Positions 47,798-60,368 of a stretch of 64,000 nucleotides of DNA are shown piece by piece. The position numbers and the translations under genes are program-made. This DNA comes from Muscardinus avellanarius. Taxonomy: Eukaryota; Chordata; Mammalia; Rodentia; Gliridae. The stretch lies in assembly GCA_963383645.1 (NCBI GenBank), contig OY726571.1:75995860-76059859 (forward strand), given 5' to 3'. Every line of letters starts with the position of its first letter. The stretch's first letter is position 1. The notes beneath the pieces are model-generated. The model was not told the origin of the DNA. It made no database searches and saw nothing but the letters and a program-made list of their open reading frames with translations.

Positions 47798-48599
47798 GAA
47801 CCACTTTTTAAAAAAGTGTTATTCATATATAAGTTTTATAAATCTTAACTTTCCAAGAAGATAGTAATTACAGTGTAGGAGGCCATGGCATGTTGGGTTT
47901 TTCCTCTGCAGAGTTTATCTCTCTCCTAGGCACATGGTTTGTCTTGACCCCCACATGCTATAATTTGTAGGACAGAGATATTTAATATCATGCATGAGAA
48001 TTTAGTGAAAACAATAATGTCTCATCTCAAGAAAAACAATGAATTTAAATCTTCAGGAGGTTCCAATTCTCCCTGGAACCTACTTGTGCACTCTAGGATA
48101 GGAATTAGTGACAATTCAGAATTTCTACACTTAGCGTACTTTCATGCCATTCCAGTGGAGGGCGAAGGAAATCAGAAATGAGACACTTCAAAATGAGGCC
48201 TCACAGAAGCAACATGGAACTTTGAGGGGGGAGAGAGGTATAATCCAGCAGAAATCAATAAAATCCATTTTGCCTTCTTTCATCCATAGGGTATTAAAGA
48301 GGAATGCATCAAAGATCACCAGAATGGCACTTAGAAAAATGTGTCAGTGAGCTGGGAGTTCAGGCTTACTTCTCAGTTGTTAATTAAAGGGCAGCAAGTA
48401 GCCCTCGAGGTTCACACATTATTCCAACTGGCCCATCACTATGATAAATATAGAGAAAAATTCAAAGCCATCCTTCAAGTCCTCCATTATTTACCGAATA
48501 TTCATGGAGTGGCTTCATTGTGCCCAACTCATGGGAAGACCCAGAACCCAGTGTCACAGAGCTCTTGTCTCTTCTTGTAACTCACTGAGGTGGCAGTGG
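47798..48599. other. Unique DNA
   Basis: No gene is recognised. Confidence 0.45.

Positions 48600-48652
<53 letters not shown>
48600..48652. repeat. (TA)n microsatellite
   Basis: About 25 uninterrupted TA units. Confidence 0.97.
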
Positions 48653-48653
<1 letters not shown>

Positions 48654-49518
48654 ATCTGCTTGAAGACCCTGAAACATCTGCTCTTGGATAGCTCTGGTAT
48701 GACCATCAATAGGTGCTCAATAAATATCCATTGCTTGCTTGGCTTATTACTTTCCCTGATGCATTAGTTTTGTTACAGAGTTAGAAAACAGCTGGGGTTC
48801 ATAAAAGAAAAAGTTTAGTTTTGAGAGGGGGCACTGCTACATATTCTAATTATAATAAAATATTAAAAAGCTACTTAGGGTAGCACAGTTATGAACATGA
48901 AGTGCATACTGATGTGAGATTCATTTTGATGTACAGTATTTTTAAAATCAGCTATCTATCCTCAGAGTGGCCGAAATAGCAGTCCAGAGACGGACAAGGA
49001 GATTTCAAATTCAGCAGTATGCTCTCTTATTGGCCCGGAGATGGCAATAATGCAAGCAGCAGCTGCTAAGAATCTGAGTCTATTCTGACTCGATCATGCT
49101 GCCTGCGAGTCTAATTTTGCTTCAGAAATAGTCTAATTTTGCTCACAGTGGAAAAAGGGGTATATTCCTTTAGTGTCAACAAACCAGATTGTATCTCCAG
49201 TTTGTTTGATGGGGGAACTTGGTTCCATTCCCAGAGAGGGCTCTCCTTCATGGATCACTGAATTATACCAAGTGTTTTAAACAAAGTCAGTTACAAAACA
49301 TACTGCTTTTCTCCCAAACCTTGGAATTTCTCCCCACATCAAATTTCCATATGCCCGTGTTTGCAGAAAGAGAATCTCTTGCAAATATCAGACTCTTTGG
49401 GTGCTAGTGCTCTGCTCCTTCTTCTGGGAATGAGTCAACCCCCAGGACCTTTTAGGGTCGAACATTCTAGGATCTTATAGTGAGTTATAACTGCTCTAAA
49501 ATTCTGAAATGTATGCAA
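48653..49518. other. Unique DNA
   Basis: Nothing recognised. Confidence 0.45.

Positions 49519-49562
<44 letters not shown>
49519..49562. repeat. (GT)n microsatellite
   Basis: About 21 GT units. Confidence 0.97.
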
Positions 49563-49564
<2 letters not shown>

Positions 49565-49638
49565 GAGAGAGTGGGGGGACTCCAGGTTGGTATATAAAAA
49601 ATATTACATTCTTTCTGTCAAAAATCTACCCATTTGAG

Positions 49639-49850
49639 CCGGGTGTGGTGGCGCATGCTTGTAATTCTAGTATTCTGAAGGCTGAGACAGGAGGATCGCG
49701 GTTTGGGAACAGCGTCAGCTACTTAGTGAGGCTCTTTGCAACTCATAAGACCCTGTTTCAAAATAAAGAATAAAAAATAGGGCTGGGGGTGTAGCTCCAA
49801 GGTAGAATGCCTCTGGGTTCTATCCCCAGTATTGCAAAAAAAAAAAAGTA
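49639..49850 (+). mobile_element. B1-dID SINE
   Basis: GCCGGGTGTGGTGGCGCATG head, GTCAGCTACTTAGTGAGGCT, GACCCTGTTTCAAAATAAAG, GGGTTCTATCCCCAGTATTG and an A12 tail. Confidence 0.94.
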
Positions 49851-49862
49851 AATAAAAAATAC

Positions 49863-51715
49863 CCCCCCCAAAAAAAAAAACAAAGACTGCCCAATTGACA
49901 TTATTAAATGTTTTCCCATTTCATAAGGAAGTGGTTATATGTAAAAGAACCTATTATTCCCTCTCTTTCTCCTTCCCTCCTTCCCTCTCTCTTTCTTTTT
50001 CCTTAAAGGGTATTTCCAAGTGAGGGTTCATTACCTATTTCTAATCCACTTAGTTTCAAACTCTCTAGTGCTAAGTAATGAGCCATGAAGGAGACTGGGT
50101 TAGAGAATGGCCTGAGCAGGACTTCCAGCCTCCCAGGAGCTTGGGGCTCATGGCTGCTCTCTGGGCGAGGGACCTTTCCAGCACATGCTCCTCTGTGCAG
50201 CTGCCTGCGGCTGCAACAAATGCAGCCACCTTGCTCCAGGCAGGCAATTGTCCACTGAAAATCTGACTTTCTTAAACCTGAACCTGGAATACTACAGGTG
50301 ATTTATCTTTCCCCTCCAGGAGCACAGGGCTGGGAGAGACTGATGGGGAGGATCGATGTGCCGTTCCCATCCTGTTCCATTGGTGGGCTAATCTCTTTTA
50401 CCTGGAGGGCATTGGAGTGCCTGCTCTCACACAGGGATCCTGGTGTCGTTTCTGATGCTATCACTAGTATTGTGGGGATGGATCCTTATGTGTATTACCT
50501 GGATTCTCAAAACTAGGGTCCACCCTAGATGGCAATTGATCATGTGGTGTAGGGGCTGGGGAAGACAGCAAGAGGGTTCCAGTTGTGAGAAGAAGCTCCA
50601 TGGGAGAATTCAGGAGCCAGGCATTCCTCTTTTCCTTTTCTGCCTTTTCCTTCCTTCTTACCTCCCATCTGGTTCCAAGGGTTCTAACCATTTTTCTTTT
50701 TCCAATTTAGTTTTTCAAAATCTGAGAAAATGTGACCAAGTAGCTTATTATGTAATGAAGTTTGAAAAAAAATGATAAACGCCTTCATTCGGTGTCATAC
50801 AGAATGGGAAGTGTGTTTTATGTCACACCTATGAGTGGGATTTCACTCCATCCCATTTCTGAGATCTGATGAGTGTTGGGAGTCCTTGGTTTCTCTTGAG
50901 ACTTTCTGGTTGGACAGGGCTCCCCACTGGGGGAAAGCCTTCCTCAGCAAGCACACCGTGCTCTGCTGGCGATCCCTTTATGGCTTGTTTGGATTGAATA
51001 AAGCCAGCTACAGAGGGGGCGAAGCTATCCCTCACCCTGACATTTAATTTCCCTGGGAGTACAATAATCTGAGAAAGAATCAAATACTTGAAAATTTTGC
51101 TTCAGTGAGCACAAGCTAAATGTCTGGACCGTATTGAAAAGTGAGACTTTGCCTCAGCATTTGGAGGGGGAAAGGGTGACAGATGCATTGAGTAAGAGCC
51201 AGGAAGAACAGAGCTCTTCTCCGGCATGTTCACAATTATGAAGGTGGAAAAAACTCACATTAAGGTAATATTTTATCAGCTGTCATTTGGTCAAACAAGG
51301 TCAGTGGGGTTTTTGATAAAGGATAAGGTGGTAAAGCCTAAAAGAGGAAGGATATTTTTAAGTTTGTTACCGAGAAAGAAACAGCTGGGTTTAATGACAA
51401 ATGGTAAGGGGGATGTGGAAGCATGCTGAATCCTGTACAGAAGTTTCATGATCAGAGGGCAAGTGATGTTGCCGTCCCAAATAACCGTCTATAATTAGAT
51501 CCACCTGTGCTAAAAATCATGCTTACATGATTACATTTCCAGTTTGTTGATATTTATGGCCATGCGATATGCTATGTGAGTAATTGTTACGTCTGAACCA
51601 AACTTAATATGCAGATTCCTGTTGACACCACTTGGGTTTATATTTCATTCATCTTTGTCTTCTCAGGCAACAGATATGACACCTGGCATGAAGGAGATGA
51701 TCAAAATGCATAATA
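49863..51715. other. Unique DNA, GC-richer at 50.0-51.1 kb
   Basis: No exon can be assigned. The 110-codon frame at 50443-50775 has no domain and overlaps a minus frame. A homopolymer junction CCCCCCCCAAAAAAAAAAA lies at 49862-49880. Confidence 0.45.
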
Positions 51716-51716
51716 C

Positions 51717-51925
51717 GGCTGGGCACAGTGTTCACACTTGTAATCCCAGGACTTGGCAGGCTGAGACAGGAGGATAGTAGTTTTGAGGCCAGCCTCAGCA
51801 ATTCAGTAGGGCTCACATCACCTTAGTGAGACCATTGCCAAATAGAAAACATAAGGGCTGAGAGTGTAACTCAGAGGTAGAATGCCCTGGGTTCGATCCT
51901 CAGCACCACATAAAAATATGCATAG
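51717..51925 (+). mobile_element. B1-dID SINE
   Basis: ACGGCTGGGCACAGTGTTCA, AGCCTCAGCAATTCAGTAGG and GGGTTCGATCCTCAGCACCA (intact B-box-like motif). Confidence 0.9.
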
Positions 51926-51929
51926 GACA

Positions 51930-52025
51930 TAGATGCGGTGAGGTTGTAGATATGACTCAGTGGTAGGGTGCTTATCTAGAATGCTCCAGGCCACGTGTTC
52001 AATCCAGAGCACAACCCCCAAAACA
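51930..52025 (+). mobile_element. ID (tRNA-derived) SINE
   Basis: TGACTCAGTGGTAGGGTGCT, CCACGTGTTCAATCCAGAGC then A-rich tail. It immediately follows the B1-dID copy. Confidence 0.8.
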
Positions 52026-52784
52026 AAGACGAAGTGGCAAATTTGTGGCACACTGAAGCTCTCTGGTTCCCCTTTAAGACACATCTGTCTAGTTTTAATT
52101 CATTGTTAGCCTTAATGAGTTGAGTGATTATTTTGGTCCATGGAAGCCTGGCACTGTGTATCATATTTTTTGTCACGAATTAATAATTATGCATTTAGAA
52201 GCTAATATGTGCATTAAGCAATGTTTAAGGTAGTAATCATGATGAAAAATGAAATGCTTGGGTGAAATGACCAGATTCCCTGTGTGCTAGAGCAAAGCCC
52301 ATGGCCAGTAGTCTTTGTCCTCATCTCCCTTGTGTTTCCTGATCACACGCCTTTCAGATCCTGTTCCCGAATGGTGTGTGCAGGAGTCCCGGTCACTCAC
52401 TGCATCTCTTATTCATGAGTCTTACACCTCAGGGTGCGGGTGTGGCCGACCTCACTGTCTCCTGGTGACTCCTATTCTCTCCCTGCAGCAATCCCAAAGG
52501 CAAAGAGCTAGACTTCCCACAAGAGCCCAGGATAGTTCTTATATCACTGAAATATATAGAAGATATCTAGAGACAAATTTCACAGCTGTCTTGCCAACTG
52601 GGATGTTAGCTTTGTGTGCGAGATGTGCAGTTCAGTGTCTCTACCTTTTTGTGTCTTAGCTAATTCAGTTCCTGGTTGGAAAGTGAGCCTAAGTTGTGAG
52701 GCATCTAAAGCAAAATGGCCTAAAATGGGGATGCGCATGAGATTCCAAAAGATTAGCTGTGATCCTCTCAAACAGTGTAACAGA
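52026..52784. other. Unique DNA
   Basis: No gene is recognised. The 114-codon frame at 52315-52659 lacks motifs. Confidence 0.45.
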
Positions 52785-53110
52785 GAGGTTCAGAGCAAGA
52801 ACTTTGGGATCAGACCAACTAGAGTTGGTTTTCAATCCTGTCCCTGCACAGCTGTTTCTTAGCTTGTTAACCCTGGGTGAGTTACTTAGCTTCTTTATAT
52901 TTCAGCCTTCTCAGGTATAACTTAGTAATGAAAAAATATAATAATTGACAATACATATTATATGTGTACATTATACCTAATAAAATATATACATATGTGT
53001 ATATGTGTTTATACATAAACATACATGTATATGTATAAGCAATGTCATTGTGAGGGTTAAATGAGATTATACTTGGCAATTTGCTCTGTGCTCTGCTAAG
53101 CATTTTATAA
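52785..53110 (+). mobile_element. MIR relic, near full length
   Basis: GAGTTGGTTTTCAATCCTGT, CACAGCTGTTTCTTAGCTTG, GTGAGTTACTTAGCTTCTTT, then GTGAGGGTTAAATGAGATTA and GCTCTGCTAAGCATTTTATA follow the MIR order. A 100-bp TATA-rich insertion lies in the middle. Confidence 0.85.
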
Positions 53111-53525
53111 GTATATCAATAAGAATAATCAATAAGTATATAATAAGAATATAAGAATAATCAATAAGTATATCAATAAGAATTATACATCATCATCACC
53201 ACCGTCATGAATCTTTCATCATAAGGCATACCTCTGAGAATCCCCAATGGCACCCTGGGCGCTTGATTCGGAGTTTGAGATTTGGAAGTTTCCTGGAGAT
53301 GGAAAACCATAAGGGCTTCAGATGGCAAGGCCATCATGGGTCTTCTACAGTTCACCATCACATAGACCCAAAATAAGGCCTTTGCTGGGCAGAACTTTCC
53401 CAAGGGTCAGGCCGTGGTGAGGTGCTTAATGGCCAAAGTCTGTTAGGGTTATTTTTCTGGGGCTTTGGTGTCTATGATTTGTCCAGGAATTAAATCAAAA
53501 TAGTAACCATATGATCAGTTTGTAA
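53111..53525. other. Short tandem duplications, then unique DNA
   Basis: AATCAATAAGTATAT and related words recur at 53110-53185. The rest is unique. Confidence 0.5.
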
Positions 53526-53538
53526 AATGACCAACCCA

Positions 53539-53735
53539 TTTTTTTTTTTTTTTTTGGTGGTACTGGGATTCCTGGAAACCCTTCTACTTCCAGGTTACAC
53601 TCCCAGACCTGTTTTATACTTTTTTTAAATTTGGAAACAGGGTCTCTTAAGCCAGCGAGGCTGGCTTCGAACCTGCATGATCCTCCTGTTTCCTCCTGAG
53701 CGTGGGGATTACAAGCGTGCACCACCACGCCCGGC
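53539..53735 (-). mobile_element. Young variant B1-dID SINE with perfect TSD
   Basis: T17 tail, TACTGGGATTCCTGGAAACC, GCCAGCGAGGCTGGC, CACCACGCCCGGC end. Flanked by AATGACCAACCCA at 53526-53538 and 53736-53748. Confidence 0.97.
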
Positions 53736-53748
53736 AATGACCAACCCA

Positions 53749-54629
53749 TTTTAAGAACTAAAATAGAATGTATGTAAAGCATACCCTAACCCTATCATCT
53801 GTTTACTGTGTCCAGGTTAATTTTCAGTTGCAGAAATCTGTGGACCATGATGGTAATTTCTTAAATACCAGAAAGAGAGGAAAAAGGAAAAAAAGAACCT
53901 ACAAGAAAGCCTTATAAATAAGAAAACCTTATAAATGAGAATGTTCTGAAAGTGCCTTACTCAATGTCTTTATGCAAACTGCACTAATTAATCTCATACA
54001 AACATGGATATTTTTGTAAAAGCCTAAGCCCAAGTGCCAGTTTATGACCATGTAATTTACAAGTCCTCAAATTACATTAAAATCACCACACACAGTGTTT
54101 ACAGTTTAATTACATGGTTATTTACCATTCCCAATCAAGTGTTATTCATTCGGTACCTCTTTGCCTGATCTTACCTAAAAAAGAAAACACTTTTATGCTG
54201 GATTAGAGTCAAAACATTCAAACATGGCAGTACTGGAAAGCAACAAAGATGTGACTTGGAGTAAACAAACTCCATTGACAGAGAGCTCGAAGAACTTCCA
54301 GGAAGAAAGAGGATGAAAAAAAGATCACATTTTTATTAAGGTATTTCTTCAATTGTTTTCATGCTACAGAAAAAAAAAAAGAAGCCTTGGTATTTACTAC
54401 TAATTCTTTACATAAACCCAACAAGGTCTAGTATCAATATTTTGTATTATAAACATACAGCTCTCAGTCAAGAAATGTTTAGTGAGCATCCTATATGTTC
54501 TGTATCCTGTAATAAGAATGAATAATTTTTTTAAAAAGCCACGGCCCTTTAAGAACTTGCAGATTAGATATCCACTCCATATATTATAGACATTTCAACA
54601 TGGAATAAATGTTCACTTCTCTTTTCTTT
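53749..54629. other. Unique AT-rich DNA
   Basis: TCAAGAAATGTTTAGTGAGC (54469-54488) resembles the edge of an ancient repeat. Otherwise nothing is recognised. Confidence 0.45.
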
Positions 54630-54800
54630 GTTATTTGACAGTGCTGTCTTGAAATTAGAAAATCTCAGTGCTACCATTGACTATCTATCTGTCTTTATGC
54701 AATTGCATAACCTTCCTAAGCCTTACTCTTTTTATTTGTAAAACATGGAAGTGGGAGAATATAGTAATAATGTCCATTTTCCATCCATGGTAGTATGATT
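54630..54800 (+). mobile_element. MIR relic
   Basis: GTGCTACCATTGACTATCTA, CATAACCTTCCTAAGCCTTA and TTATTTGTAAAACATGGAAG follow the forward MIR core. Confidence 0.65.
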
Positions 54801-56329
54801 ATGAAGGCCAAGTTACACTAAAGACTCTTTGCGGATTACCTCTTCAGGATCTGCCTCTGCAAGTGATTGTATTCCCCAGACCCTGTTGAACTGAATCCTT
54901 GTTTGCATTCCTTCGTTGCCTAGCAACTTGTGGTACCAGAGGCCTCATATCCTGGACTCGACAGTTAAGTCAGGAAAGAGCTATTTGATGAATAAACTAG
55001 AACAACCCCCTAAGACATAATTCTTAATTCTGTCCTTTGAGAACTAAAATGTTAACAAAGTGGTCCACATTGTAAAATCCTTGGACCACCAGTCTTTACC
55101 ATTTTGCAACCATCTTAGAAACTAGACATCTGAACCCAGATTTTGAACGTGAAGACATAGCTAAACTGGTTAAATAATTTTCCCACATTTGTCCAAATTT
55201 TCCAATTTTCCCCAATTGGGATTCAAATGGACAGCTGCCTTTTTGCCAGCCGCAACCTTTCTAATGGATTATGCTACCTTTAGAAAAGTCAGATGGGCAT
55301 TCAAAATGTTGGGGATTGGTCTGTTTTCCCAACTCATTGTTCAGATTTCACGAGGTCTCAGACTCTACAGAGATGCTAACATAAATTAGCTTTTATTCAC
55401 TATTAAATCATAAAAGTCTATAGACCATGCGGTTACAGCTTGCATGTAATGTATATCTATACAATCACATGCATTTTCCTCTGGAAAGATACAAATGACA
55501 ACATGTAAAATGGTACTTATGCGCTTCATTACCAGTTCTCAAACCACTGTCCCCTTCTGTCTACGATAGATGCAAGTGTGATATAGCCAACTAAACTAGG
55601 AAGATCACCTTTGGAAATTGTTGGCCCTAAGATATAGATATTTAAATGACTTTCAATCTGGAAAGCACATTAAACACATGACATGTCATTACCATCCAAC
55701 AATTATCCAAATGGAATCTGAAAGACAAAATTATTTTGGATGCTAAGGCTTGGAGGGGCTTCAGAGAGAAAGGCATACAGGAGCATAAGCCAACTTTGCA
55801 CAACGAATTTTGATAATTGACAGGAGAATCTAGTTAGGAATTGTATTCTGTCTTTCCTACTTCGCATTTGGTTTTAAATAAAAGAAGAATAAAATGAGAG
55901 TAATGGATTTAGAGTCTGCCAGAAAGCTGGGAAGAAAATAACCAGAGTAGGAATGGGCTTCACAGTTTTTGTGGGTTATAAGTAACTGGGGACTTCCTTT
56001 CGGTTTTGGGTGTGAAATGCTACTCTTTCACTTGGGACTTACTTAGTTGATTGTCCTTTAGATAGTGCAAGTATTATACAGATGTAGGTAGCAAACACAT
56101 GCATCACAGACACAGTAGAAAATAGGTATTCTCTTAGTCAACAACAACAGTAAAAAACAACAAGAGGGTTTTTATGGTATAATCTAAGTAATGTTCTTCT
56201 AAGCATCTATTAACAAGTTGAATTTGTGGATATATTGTTGTGCAACTTGATTTGAACATGTTATTATGAAAAATTAATATTTTTAACCTAGGAAAAGAAA
56301 ATTACAATTAATGTTCGCCGTGCTAAAAC
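54801..56329. other. Unique AT-rich DNA
   Basis: No gene or repeat is recognised. The 66-codon frame at 55189-55389 lacks motifs. Confidence 0.5.
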
Positions 56330-56462
56330 ACCTTAGAGATGGTCTGTTTCAAACCTTTGATTTTAGGATGTTAACTGATTTGCCTAAGGTTGCTCAGCTA
56401 ATCAATGGGAGAGAGAGGATTTGAACATTCAGTTTTGAAGAGCATCCTTTCAAAGTCCAGAT
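56330..56462 (-). mobile_element. MIR relic
   Basis: GTTAACTGATTTGCCTAAGG, TTGCTCAGCTAATCAATGGG and GAGGATTTGAACATTCAG match the reversed MIR core. Confidence 0.75.
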
Positions 56463-56521
56463 TTTTCATTAGAAGAGTAAATAAACGTAACAAAACACTT
56501 TTGTAAAAAATAATATATATA

Positions 56522-56707
56522 AGCGTGTGGTGGTGCACGCTTGTAATCTCAGTACTTGGGAGGCTGAGACAGGAGGATCACAGGTTTGCAGCCAGCCCCA
56601 ACTACTTAGGCCCTCTGCAACTTAGTGAGACCCTATTTCAAAATAAAAAATAAAAAATTAGGCTGTGGGTGTAGCTTGGAGGTAGAATTACCCTGGGTTC
56701 AATCCCC

Positions 56708-56757
<50 letters not shown>

Positions 56758-56768
56758 ACACACACACA
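56522..56768 (+). mobile_element. B1-dID SINE with (CA)n tail
   Basis: AAGCGTGTGGTGGTGCACGC, GGGAGGCTGAGACAGGAGGA and GGGTTCAATCCCCAGTAACA, followed by about 27 CA units (56713-56768). Confidence 0.93.
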
Positions 56769-56929
56769 CCATAATTACTAGCAAAACATCTTCTCAAAAA
56801 CCTAGGAAACCCATATAGTATGCTATTTAAATAGCTATATCCCCAAATAACTCCTTGGATATTAAATGGTCATGTTTTTATCTGTCATATTAAATACTAC
56901 CATGCATATGTTAATATGATTTTTAAAAA

Positions 56930-57015
56930 TTTGTCTTTCCCAAGATCATGCAGTAAATGAATAAGTTAGAGTTCATATTTGGGTGCTTTTGATTCTAAAA
57001 TACATGTTCTTTTTA
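56930..57015 (-). mobile_element. MIR relic
   Basis: TTTCCCAAGATCATGCAGTA, AATGAATAAGTTAGAGTTCA and TTTGATTCTAAAATACATGT. Confidence 0.6.
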
Positions 57016-57779
57016 CTTGGCTTTATTACCTCTCTCCAAGGTGATTTAGGGTGATTGGAATCTTATAACACAGGTATGATTAACAAAGAGATTTAAAAAA
57101 ATCCAAAGCACAGACACACAGAAAACAAAGAAAAATAGAGTAAACAGGAAGGTCAGGGAGAGGTTGGGGCTGGAACACAGAAAAAAAACAAGTCAAGTAA
57201 AATACAATAGGCTCTGTCTTTATTACCTAGACTTTTTTTCATTATATAAGCATAATTCATTTGAAGACTCTCAGTTCTGTGCATAATATAGAATATTACA
57301 ATCAACTTAGGAGTTATCATAATAAAACCCCTAGGAAGAATTACAATTAACTGGAGTCAATTAGATTTCTCAAGGATCCCTGACTCCAGGTCTGACTAAC
57401 AGGAATCCTAATGAGACAATTAATGCTAGCTAATATCAGCTTGATTGATTTAAAGGATATAAGTAATTATATGGATGTGTGCATGTAAAAGTATGTGTTT
57501 CTGTGTTAGTGTGTATATTCTGTACCTATCCATGGTACTCACAATTGATTCTCAAAATGTATTCATAATCAAATATATGCATATTAATTTTATATGTGTA
57601 TATATGAATGACAATCCTCGTTCATGGCTAAAAAGCTGAGGTTTGAAAATCATTTATTGTGGAAATGAGCAGTAAGGGGAACAACCTTAGGAAATCAGGT
57701 TAGGTAGGAACTAGCCTACTCAAAAGTTGGTGCAGCTAAATTAATAAAGGCTGGTAAATAGTCCTTGAGTACAAGCCAT
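57016..57779. other. Unique AT-rich DNA
   Basis: Nothing recognised. Confidence 0.45.
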
Positions 57780-57880
57780 GCCTCAGTCACTTGTAGTATG
57801 TTATCTCCTTAGGACTCACAATCTCAGAGAGAATTGTTATCTCTATTTTACACACTTGCAAATGAGCTAAGCAAGCTTTG
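57780..57880 (-). mobile_element. Probable MIR relic
   Basis: TATGTTATCTCCTTAGGACT, then TTGTTATCTCTATTTTACAC and TTGCAAATGAGCTAAG suggest the reversed 3' half of MIR. Confidence 0.5.
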
Positions 57881-57886
57881 GTGAGG

Positions 57887-57901
57887 ACCCTAGATGGCGG
57901 C
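57887..57901 (+). promoter_or_regulatory. Candidate CTCF site
   Basis: ACCCTAGATGGCGGC fits the 12-base CTCF core (S-Y-A-G-R-K-G-G-C-R-S-Y) at every position. Two of the three upstream bases differ from CCA. It lies in an otherwise CpG-poor region. Occupancy cannot be judged from sequence. Confidence 0.4.
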
Positions 57902-58334
57902 AGGGCTGTTGCATACGGCTGTGTACTGCACGTGTGCAGCTGATGTTGGTGGAGCCTTTGTGTTCTGCTTGCCGGGCGATGTACCCTGGTGCTGGGGTAT
58001 ATTATCCAGGGAAGGGAAAGTAGCTGCATGTCTTTAAGCTGTCCAATGGTCTGTAACCTCATTCTACTACAGAATCAAATTGAGAGTCCCTTTATATCTG
58101 GAACAAAGACCAGACTTTGCACTACGTCTTAAAGCTTCTGCACTAGAAAGATGTAATCACTAGTATCTGGGACCATCTTATACAGAAAGGGATAGAGGTC
58201 TGAATCTCAGGAGTTACTGAGAACATGGAAGGAAAACTACAATGCATGTCTCCCCCGACCCCTCTCTTTTAGACAAAACATTATCTGCCCTTGAATTGTT
58301 TTGATTGAGTTGTTTCATTTATTTTATTATTTTT
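57902..58334. other. Unique DNA
   Basis: The 91-codon minus frame at 57787-58062 shows no domain. Confidence 0.45.
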
Positions 58335-58560
58335 TTAATTTTTATTTTTTATAAGTGGAACATATTGAGAGTGGTGTACATTTACATTGTGCTTCATGCC
58401 CTTCCCCTTCCCTTTCCCTCCAATAGAGAGTGTCCAGGTTAACCATGTTGTATTTATGCTATTACACATACTCGTATGTAGCTCCTCCATTGAACAACCT
58501 CAGCATTCTTCCTCTCCTGTCCTTCCGTTCTAGCTGTGCTGAGATTTAGAGACACCCTAT
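58335..58560 (-). mobile_element. Probable L1 3' UTR, old
   Basis: TTTTTATTTTTTATAAGTGG start, C/T-rich CCCTTCCCCTTCCCTTTCCC tract. Only weakly similar to the other L1 ends. Confidence 0.45.
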
Positions 58561-58998
58561 CGTAAACCACTGTTTGTGTTTTAAAAAATCTATGACAAAA
58601 GTACTGGCACCGTTTATGACACGAAGTAGGTTCTTAATTATCATAATGACCAAGTTGCACTAAATAAAGTCCTTGGTTTTCATCAGCAAGAAATGTGTTT
58701 AGGGATATTTTCTTTGCTGGTGAAGTATTTTTATCTCTAACAGTGAAGGTAATGTAAGTTCATTGAGCGATGTTAGTGGTGCCAGTGATGAACATCATAT
58801 GTGGTATGGAAGTCACAGTGGCTGTACTAGGAAACACGGGCCATGAGAAGGGCTGGTGATCACACTGTCCTCAGTCCTGGCATCTTAGCTTCTCCTGTCT
58901 CCATTACAGGTCAAAAAACTCCAGGGGAAAAAGGCTCATGGAAGGTCTAGCTTATCAGTTCACCATTAATAAGTGTTCTATACATAGTAGGTGGAGAG
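58561..58998. other. Unique DNA
   Basis: Nothing recognised. Confidence 0.45.
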
Positions 58999-59008
58999 TG
59001 AATACTAT

Positions 59009-59236
59009 TTTTTTTTTTTTTTTTTTTTTTTTGCTGGTACTGGGGGTGGAACCCAGAGGCTTTTGACCTCTGGGCTATACTCCCAAACCTTTTTTTTTAT
59101 ATTTTATTTGGAAATAGGGTCTCACTAAGTTGCTGAAAGCCTCACTAAGTAGCTGAGGCTGGCTTCGAACCTGTGCAATCCTCCTGTCTCAGCCTACCAA
59201 GCGCAGGGATTACAAGCGTGCGCCACCACACCCGGC
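59009..59236 (-). mobile_element. B1-dID SINE with TSD
   Basis: T24 tail, ID half GGTGGAACCCAGAGGCTTTT, GAAATAGGGTCTCACTAAGT, ending CACCACACCCGGC. TGAATACTAT flanks it (58999-59008 and 59240-59249). Confidence 0.95.
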
Positions 59237-59401
59237 GAATGAATACTATCGAAGCGCTAATTTTCTTCTGCTTCTCCCAACTCAGGTCATAGAGTGGCCT
59301 TCCAGATATTTATTCCCTGTGTTCTATGTTAGAATAAAAAAGTAGAAAGGCACTAAAAGGAAAGTCTGCTTGGGAGCACAATATTAAAGAGCAATAGAAA
59401 A

Positions 59402-59610
59402 GCCAGGTGTGGTAGCGCACGCTTGTAATCCCAGGATTCGGGATGCTGAGACGGAAGGATCGCGGTTCGCGGACAGCCTCAGCTACTTAGTGAGGCCCTC
59501 TGCAACTCAGTGAGACCCTGTTTCAAAATAAATAATAAAAAATAGGGCAGGGGGTGTAGATTGGAGGTCAAATTCCCCTGGGTTCCATCCCCAGACCCGC
59601 AAAACAACAA
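59402..59610 (+). mobile_element. Young B1-dID SINE with perfect TSD
   Basis: GCCAGGTGTGGTAGCGCACG head, GTTCGCGGACAGCCTCAGCT, CCATCCCCAGACCCGCAAAA. Flanked by AAAGAGCAATAGAA at 59386-59399 and 59617-59630. Confidence 0.96.
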
Positions 59611-59947
59611 CAACAAAAAGAGCAATAGAAGACAGATTATGTTTATTATCTCCAACGCATGATCCAGAAACAGCAAGGACTCAGTTGAAAAGTATTACAG
59701 TTCAGGCTGCTGGAAGAGGGAATATTAAACCAAAGGTAGAGAAGATGGGAACACATTGTGCAGGAAGAAGTAACAGCATGGTGCAGAGAGAGGGGTTGAA
59801 AAGCATGAGTATTCAAGGAGGGACAGGGAGAAGTTGCTGCCATAGAGTAGAGAGTCCTCATTAGAGGTACTAAAGATGAAAGCTAGAATCTTTTTTATTT
59901 ATTTTTTGCTGGTACTGGGGTTCCTGGAAGCCCTTCTACTCCCAGAC

Positions 59948-59949
<2 letters not shown>

Positions 59950-60007
<58 letters not shown>
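59950..60007. repeat. (AT)n microsatellite
   Basis: About 28 AT units at the junction between SINE and L1. Confidence 0.97.
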
Positions 60008-60012
<5 letters not shown>

Positions 60013-60360
60013 AATTTATTTTTATTGGTGCATTGTAATCATACATCACATTGGAATACAAGACTTGAGAGGATATACAAGCACACATCATCCAATTAGC
60101 CCTCATCCAGCCCCCATCCCATTCCCTAGCCCTCCCTCGATCCCATGCTTGTTTGGTGATTAACTTTGATACATATGTTTATGTACCTCCTGCTTTTTAA
60201 AGAGGCTCCATCCTCCCCTATTCCATACCCTCTGATTGGTCACCTTAATTGCTTCACTATAGGGCCCTTTCTATAGCTCGACCACTTCCTGTTGCCCGTT
60301 TCCTCCTAGTTATTGCTGATTAGGGGAAGCATCTGGTTTTAATTTTCTGCGATATTTCTC
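60008..60360 (-). mobile_element. L1 3' end inside a SINE
   Basis: TTTTTATTGGTGCATTGTAA, CATACATCACATTGGAATAC, CCCCATCCCATTCCCTAGCC and GGGGAAGCATCTGGTTTTAA. 5'-truncated copy of the same L1 subfamily as at 21008. Confidence 0.85.
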
Positions 60361-60368
60361 TGTGCATG

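Noticed and set aside
51930..52025. Possible tRNA gene
   Set aside because: The tRNA-like arms belong to an ID SINE with an A-rich tail. Acceptor-stem pairing and an anticodon loop are not preserved.
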